Shown here: positions 6,472 through 9,031 of the stretch, one piece after another
Layout of the letters: each line of letters begins with the position of its first letter
Numbering within the stretch: the stretch's first letter is position 1
Source: Gammaproteobacteria bacterium
Lineage (GTDB): Bacteria; Pseudomonadota; Gammaproteobacteria; Steroidobacterales; Steroidobacteraceae
Assembly: GCA_019242385.1 (NCBI GenBank)
Contig: JAFAVO010000285.1
Location: 1 to 9,031 of the forward strand
Reading direction: 5' to 3'
DNA: 9,031 nt
The notes under the pieces: model-generated
Databases searched by the model: none
What the model was told of the DNA's origin: nothing
Seen by the model: only the letters and a program-made list of their open reading frames with translations
Position numbers and translations under genes: made by a program

Positions 6472-7269
6472 ATGACAGGCAGCGCGAAACCCAAGGGCCT
6501 CCTCATGAAGGAGGCAGCGCGCACCGGGGCGCGGCGGGTGGCCATGACGCCTGCGGAGCGCGCCGCGCGCCAACGGCTTGCGGCCTGCTACCGCGTGTTC
6601 GATTACCTCGGCTGGACGGAATCGATCTTCAATCACATCACGCTGCGGGTTCCGGGACCCGAGACCATCTTTCTGATCAATCCCTTCGGTCTCCACTACA
6701 GCGAGGTGACGGCCTCGAATCTCGTCGCCGTGGACATCGATGGGCATCCGGTACGGCCCGCCGAACACCCCATCAATCTCGCAGGTTTCGTCACCCATAG
6801 CGCCATTCACGGACATATCCCGTCCGCCCACTGCGTGATGCACACCCACACGACCAGTGGAAGCGCAGTGGCCTGTCTCGAGGAGGGGCTCTCGCACGAC
6901 ACCTTCTACGGCGCGCAGCTCTATGGCCGCATCGCCTACCACGAGTTCGAAGGTGTGACGGTCGAGTCCGAGGAGCGCGCGCGAATGGTCGCGGACATCG
7001 GCGACAAGCGCGTCGTCATCCTGCGCAACCACGGACTCCTGACCTGGGGCGAGACGCTGGAGGAAGCGTTCATGTGGCTCTGGCTGCTGCAGCGTGCCTG
7101 TGACATTCAGGTCGCCGCGGCATCGGTCGGACGCCTGCGGCGGGTGTCCGATAGCGTCCTGACCCACACGCGGCTCGAAGGCGCCGGGGATCAGTCCCAG
7201 GTCTGCCGCGCGGCATTCGACGCCCTGGTCCGTAAGGTCGACGCCATCGATAACTCCTATCTCAATTGA
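6472..7269 (+). CDS. Class II aldolase/adducin-family protein, reaction unknown
   Basis: This 265-residue cytoplasmic protein has the class II aldolase/adducin fold. The zinc-site histidines are visible: HTHT gives His124 and His126, and RNHGLL gives His187. Other family blocks are the HITLR segment (55-59), INPFGLHYSEVTASNLV (69-85) and the NLAGFVTHSAIH segment (102-113). In sugar-phosphate aldolases such as FucA, a catalytic Glu lies four residues before the histidine of that last segment. Here, by eye, that position is Gly105, as in the non-sugar adducin-like members. Retro-aldol cleavage of a sugar phosphate is therefore doubtful. Some members of this fold are decarboxylases, including, to my knowledge, the 3,4-dihydroxyphthalate decarboxylases, so an aromatic or dicarboxylic substrate is conceivable here. 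It is divergent from the exported hydrolase and ends 24 bases from hpaI on the opposite strand. The family call is secure; the function is open. Confidence 0.88.
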   Translation: MTGSAKPKGLLMKEAARTGARRVAMTPAERAARQRLAACYRVFDYLGWTESIFNHITLRVPGPETIFLINPFGLHYSEVTASNLVAVDIDGHPVRPAEHPINLAGFVTHSAIHGHIPSAHCVMHTHTTSGSAVACLEEGLSHDTFYGAQLYGRIAYHEFEGVTVESEERARMVADIGDKRVVILRNHGLLTWGETLEEAFMWLWLLQRACDIQVAAASVGRLRRVSDSVLTHTRLEGAGDQSQVCRAAFDALVRKVDAIDNSYLN

Positions 7270-7293
7270 GGGGGTCGACGCGCTGAGCTGGCG

Positions 7294-8082
7294 TCAGGAC
7301 CGGGGCGCATCCGGGGGCTCCTCGAACTGCGCGCGAAGCTCCCTCGCAGCTCGCACCAGGAGCGTCGTGTCGATTCCAACCGCGACGAAGCGGGCGCCCA
7401 GACCCAGGTACTTGCGGGCGAGCGCCGGGTCGGCGCTCAGCACTCCGGCAGCCTTGCCGGCAGTGCGGACCGTGTGGATGCCGGCGGCGATCACATCCTG
7501 CACGCGTGGGTCGGCGGTCTTGCCGAGCAGACCCATCGAGGCGGCAAGGTCGGCCGGTCCGAACAAGACCCCATCGACGCCCTCGGTTGCGGCGATCGCA
7601 GCGAGGTTCTCGAGGCCCGCGGTCGATTCCACCTGCACGAGCACACACAGCTCCTGCTCGCAGGTCCGCAGATAATCGCTCACCTGGTTCCAGCGCGCGG
7701 CACGCGCGAGCGCGCTGCCGACGCCCCGCCCACCCGCGGGTGGGTAGCGCGTGGCGGCGACGATACCTGCGGCCTGCGCGGCGGACTCGACCATCGGCAC
7801 CAACAGCGTCTGCGCACCGATGTCGAGATACTGCTTGAGCAGGGTCGCATCGCCCGCAGCGGTACGGACCACGGCGTGCACCGGATAGGAGGCGATCGCC
7901 TGCAATTGCCCGAGCACGCTGCGCGGGTCATTCGGCGCGTGCTCGGCATCGATCGCCACCCAGTCAAACCCCGTGGAGGCGCACAGCTCGCTCGCGTAGG
8001 CATCGGCGAGCCCGAGCCACAGGCCGATCTGTGGGCGTCCGCCGCGCAGCGCGGCTTTGAAGGTGTTTCGCGGCAGCTGCAT
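7294..8082 (-). CDS. hpaI: 4-hydroxy-2-oxoheptanedioate aldolase
   Basis: HpaI (also called HpcH) is a class II, divalent-metal pyruvate aldolase. It splits 4-hydroxy-2-oxoheptane-1,7-dioate into pyruvate and succinate semialdehyde, the last step of homoprotocatechuate meta-cleavage. Counting from the ATG at 8082 (262 residues, the E. coli length), all four known active-site residues are in place: His48 in DAEHAPND, Arg73 in VVRT, Glu152 in QVES and Asp178 in FGPADL. Long blocks also match the E. coli enzyme as I remember it, such as GRPQIGLWLGL, YPPAG-RGVGSALARA and FVAVG-DTTLL. A GTG at 8085 is directly adjacent and would add one Met, but the ATG is better spaced from GAGGGAG. The gene follows hpaH within the same leftward operon, with the ribosome site overlapping the hpaH stop. 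Related family members (2-keto-3-deoxysugar-acid aldolases such as GarL and RhmA) are less likely, given hpaH and hpaF next door. Confidence 0.93.
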   Translation of the reverse strand: MQLPRNTFKAALRGGRPQIGLWLGLADAYASELCASTGFDWVAIDAEHAPNDPRSVLGQLQAIASYPVHAVVRTAAGDATLLKQYLDIGAQTLLVPMVESAAQAAGIVAATRYPPAGGRGVGSALARAARWNQVSDYLRTCEQELCVLVQVESTAGLENLAAIAATEGVDGVLFGPADLAASMGLLGKTADPRVQDVIAAGIHTVRTAGKAAGVLSADPALARKYLGLGARFVAVGIDTTLLVRAARELRAQFEEPPDAPRS

Positions 8083-8088
8083 CACGCT

Positions 8089-8095
8089 CTCCCTC
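8089..8095 (-). promoter_or_regulatory. Ribosome binding site of hpaI, overlapping the hpaH stop
   Basis: GAGGGAG on the - strand overlaps the TGA of hpaH (8096-8094). It leaves 3 bases to the GTG at 8085 but 6 to the ATG at 8082, which favours the ATG. Ribosomes finishing hpaH would sit on this site, so translation of the two genes is probably coupled. Confidence 0.6.
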
Positions 8096-8903
8096 AGGCA
8101 AAGCGGACCGAGATGGTGCCGAGCGAGCCAAAGTCCGCATGCAGCACATCGCCGCGGGCGGCGGTCGTCGGGCGCGTGAAGGAGCCGCTGAGCACCATGT
8201 CGCCGGCGCGCAGCTCCTCGTCATAGGCGGCGATCTTGTTGGCGAGCCAGGCGACGCCGTTGCCGGGGTGATTGAGCACGCCGGCGGCGAGACCGGTTTC
8301 CTCGATGACGCCGTTCTTGTAGAGGAGCGCACCCACCCAGCGCAGGTCGATCCCCTCGGGGGCCATCGGCCGGCCGCCCGGGACCACGCCGGCATTGGCG
8401 GCGAAGTCTGCGATGGTGTCGAACACCTTGCGCGGGGCGCGGGTGTCGCGGTCGAACTGCTCGATGCGCGCGTCGATGATCTCGAGCGCCGGAGTGACGT
8501 GGGCAGTCGCCTGCATGACCTGCTCGAGCGTCACACCAGGGCCGCGCAGCGCTTTGCTCAGCAGGAAGGCGAGCTCCACCTCGACGCGCGGGGCAATGAA
8601 GCGCTCGAGCGGAATGTCCGTGCCGCTGGCAAAGAACATGTCCTCCATGAGCGGGGCGTAGTCCGGCTCGCTGATCTGGGAGGCCTGCTGCATCGCGCGC
8701 GAGGTGAGCCCGATCTTGCGACCCTTGATGATGTGGCCATCGGCGAGCTCGAGCTTCACCCACTCGCGCTGGATGGCGTAGCCGTCCTCGATCGTCATCT
8801 GCGGATAGGCGCGCGAGAAATGCCGCAATTGCACGCGATCCTTGCGCGCCCGGTAGAGCTTATGCGCCAGCTCCGCGATCAGCGCAGGCGGCAGCGTGCT
8901 CAC
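8094..8903 (-). CDS. hpaH: 2-oxohept-3-ene-1,7-dioate hydratase
   Basis: HpaH (also called HpcG) adds water to 2-oxohept-3-ene-1,7-dioate to give 4-hydroxy-2-oxoheptane-1,7-dioate, the substrate of HpaI. It is a magnesium-dependent member of the MhpD/fumarylacetoacetase-like fold. At 269 residues it has the family length. The metal ligands are visible: Glu108 and Glu110 in PRVEVELAF, and Glu141 in PALEIIDAR. Diagnostic blocks match the E. coli enzyme almost word for word: KIGLTSRAMQQASQISEPDY (63-82), EDMFF, LRGPGVTLEQV, RKVFDTIADFAANAGV, GGRPMAPEGIDLRW, NGVIEETGLAAGVLNHPGNG (197-216) and SFTRP. The start is GTG at 8903, which overlaps the hpaF stop as GTGA, so it is translationally coupled to hpaF. 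The simpler 2-hydroxypentadienoate hydratases (MhpD, DmpE) share the fold, but these blocks and the hpaF/hpaI neighbours favour the seven-carbon substrate. Confidence 0.95.
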   Translation of the reverse strand: MSTLPPALIAELAHKLYRARKDRVQLRHFSRAYPQMTIEDGYAIQREWVKLELADGHIIKGRKIGLTSRAMQQASQISEPDYAPLMEDMFFASGTDIPLERFIAPRVEVELAFLLSKALRGPGVTLEQVMQATAHVTPALEIIDARIEQFDRDTRAPRKVFDTIADFAANAGVVPGGRPMAPEGIDLRWVGALLYKNGVIEETGLAAGVLNHPGNGVAWLANKIAAYDEELRAGDMVLSGSFTRPTTAARGDVLHADFGSLGTISVRFA

Positions 8904-9031
8904 GGCTTACGAAAGAGCGGATGAATGGTGCTGTGCTTGGCATCGAACACTTCCTGCCCCTCATCGATCTGCAGCGTGAGCCCGATGTAGCGTGTGGCGA
9001 AGAGTCGCGCCAGGTGCGCCTTCGCCGCCTC
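8900..9031 (-). CDS. hpaF: 5-carboxymethyl-2-hydroxymuconate delta-isomerase, C-terminal part (cut by window edge)
   Basis: Only the last 43 codons and the stop are in the window; the frame is open to position 9031. HpaF isomerises 5-carboxymethyl-2-hydroxymuconate to its 2-oxo form, upstream of HpaG, HpaH and HpaI, and belongs to the tautomerase superfamily. The visible tail (HLARLFATRYIGLTLQID, then KHSTIHPLFRK at residues 32-42 of the fragment) resembles the end of E. coli HpaF, where RYLALSFEI and KQNNVHALFK occupy the same places. The catalytic N-terminal proline lies outside the window and cannot be checked. The stop overlaps the GTG of hpaH by GTGA (8900-8903). Family length is about 125 residues, so the start should be around 250 bases beyond the right edge. 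The call rests on a short tail plus strong operon context. Confidence 0.82.
   Translation of the reverse strand, partial: EAAKAHLARLFATRYIGLTLQIDEGQEVFDAKHSTIHPLFRKP

Noticed and set aside
7277..7295. Possible bidirectional terminator, GACGC (7277-7281) with GCGTC (7291-7295), between the class II aldolase and hpaI genes
   Set aside because: It has only five base pairs around a nine-base loop, overlaps the hpaI stop, and has no T-run on either side.
8139..8924. Open reading frame of 261 codons on the + strand, opposite hpaH
   Set aside because: hpaH is one of the most secure calls in the window; this frame is its antisense shadow.

Overview
The window is GC-rich and gene-dense, with operons coupled by GTGA start/stop overlaps. 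This fits a soil or water proteobacterium with broad aromatic catabolism. The sequence alone does not fix the genus. I count nine protein genes, one of them cut by the right edge. I see no tRNA, rRNA, CRISPR array, insertion sequence or phage gene.

Left part (1-1850). A small exported cysteine-rich protein on the + strand runs tail-to-tail into a 493-residue aldehyde dehydrogenase on the - strand. The dehydrogenase is divergent from the next operon across a 165-base regulatory gap. That gap holds a 12-base perfect palindrome, a short hairpin and a plausible -35/-10 pair for the dehydrogenase.

Middle (2015-5359, + strand). A three-gene operon encodes phenylacetate-CoA ligase (paaK, very close to the classical enzyme), an alpha/beta hydrolase and a soluble bacterial cytochrome P450. 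The hydrolase and P450 genes overlap by GTGA. The P450 gene then meets an exported proline-iminopeptidase-like hydrolase head-on, and their stop codons share the four bases CTAG.

Right part (6472-9031). A class II aldolase/adducin-family gene is divergent from the exported hydrolase. It converges on a leftward hpaF-hpaH-hpaI operon, which is the lower homoprotocatechuate (3,4-dihydroxyphenylacetate) meta-cleavage pathway. HpaF isomerises 5-carboxymethyl-2-hydroxymuconate, HpaH hydrates 2-oxohept-3-ene-1,7-dioate, and HpaI cleaves the product to pyruvate and succinate semialdehyde. The ring-cleavage dioxygenase, the hpaE dehydrogenase and the hpaG decarboxylase are not in the window and would be expected beyond position 9031.

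Taken together, the locus looks like an arylacetate catabolic region. It places the CoA-dependent entry enzyme (PaaK) and the free-acid meta-cleavage route (Hpa) a few kilobases apart, with a P450, two hydrolases, an aldehyde dehydrogenase and a class II aldolase homologue of unknown substrate between or beside them. Family assignments of paaK, hpaH and hpaI are strong. How the remaining genes connect is inference. I did not find clear evidence of a wholly new system. The least explained parts are the PaaK/hydrolase/P450 operon and the class II aldolase homologue that appears to lack the classical aldolase glutamate.
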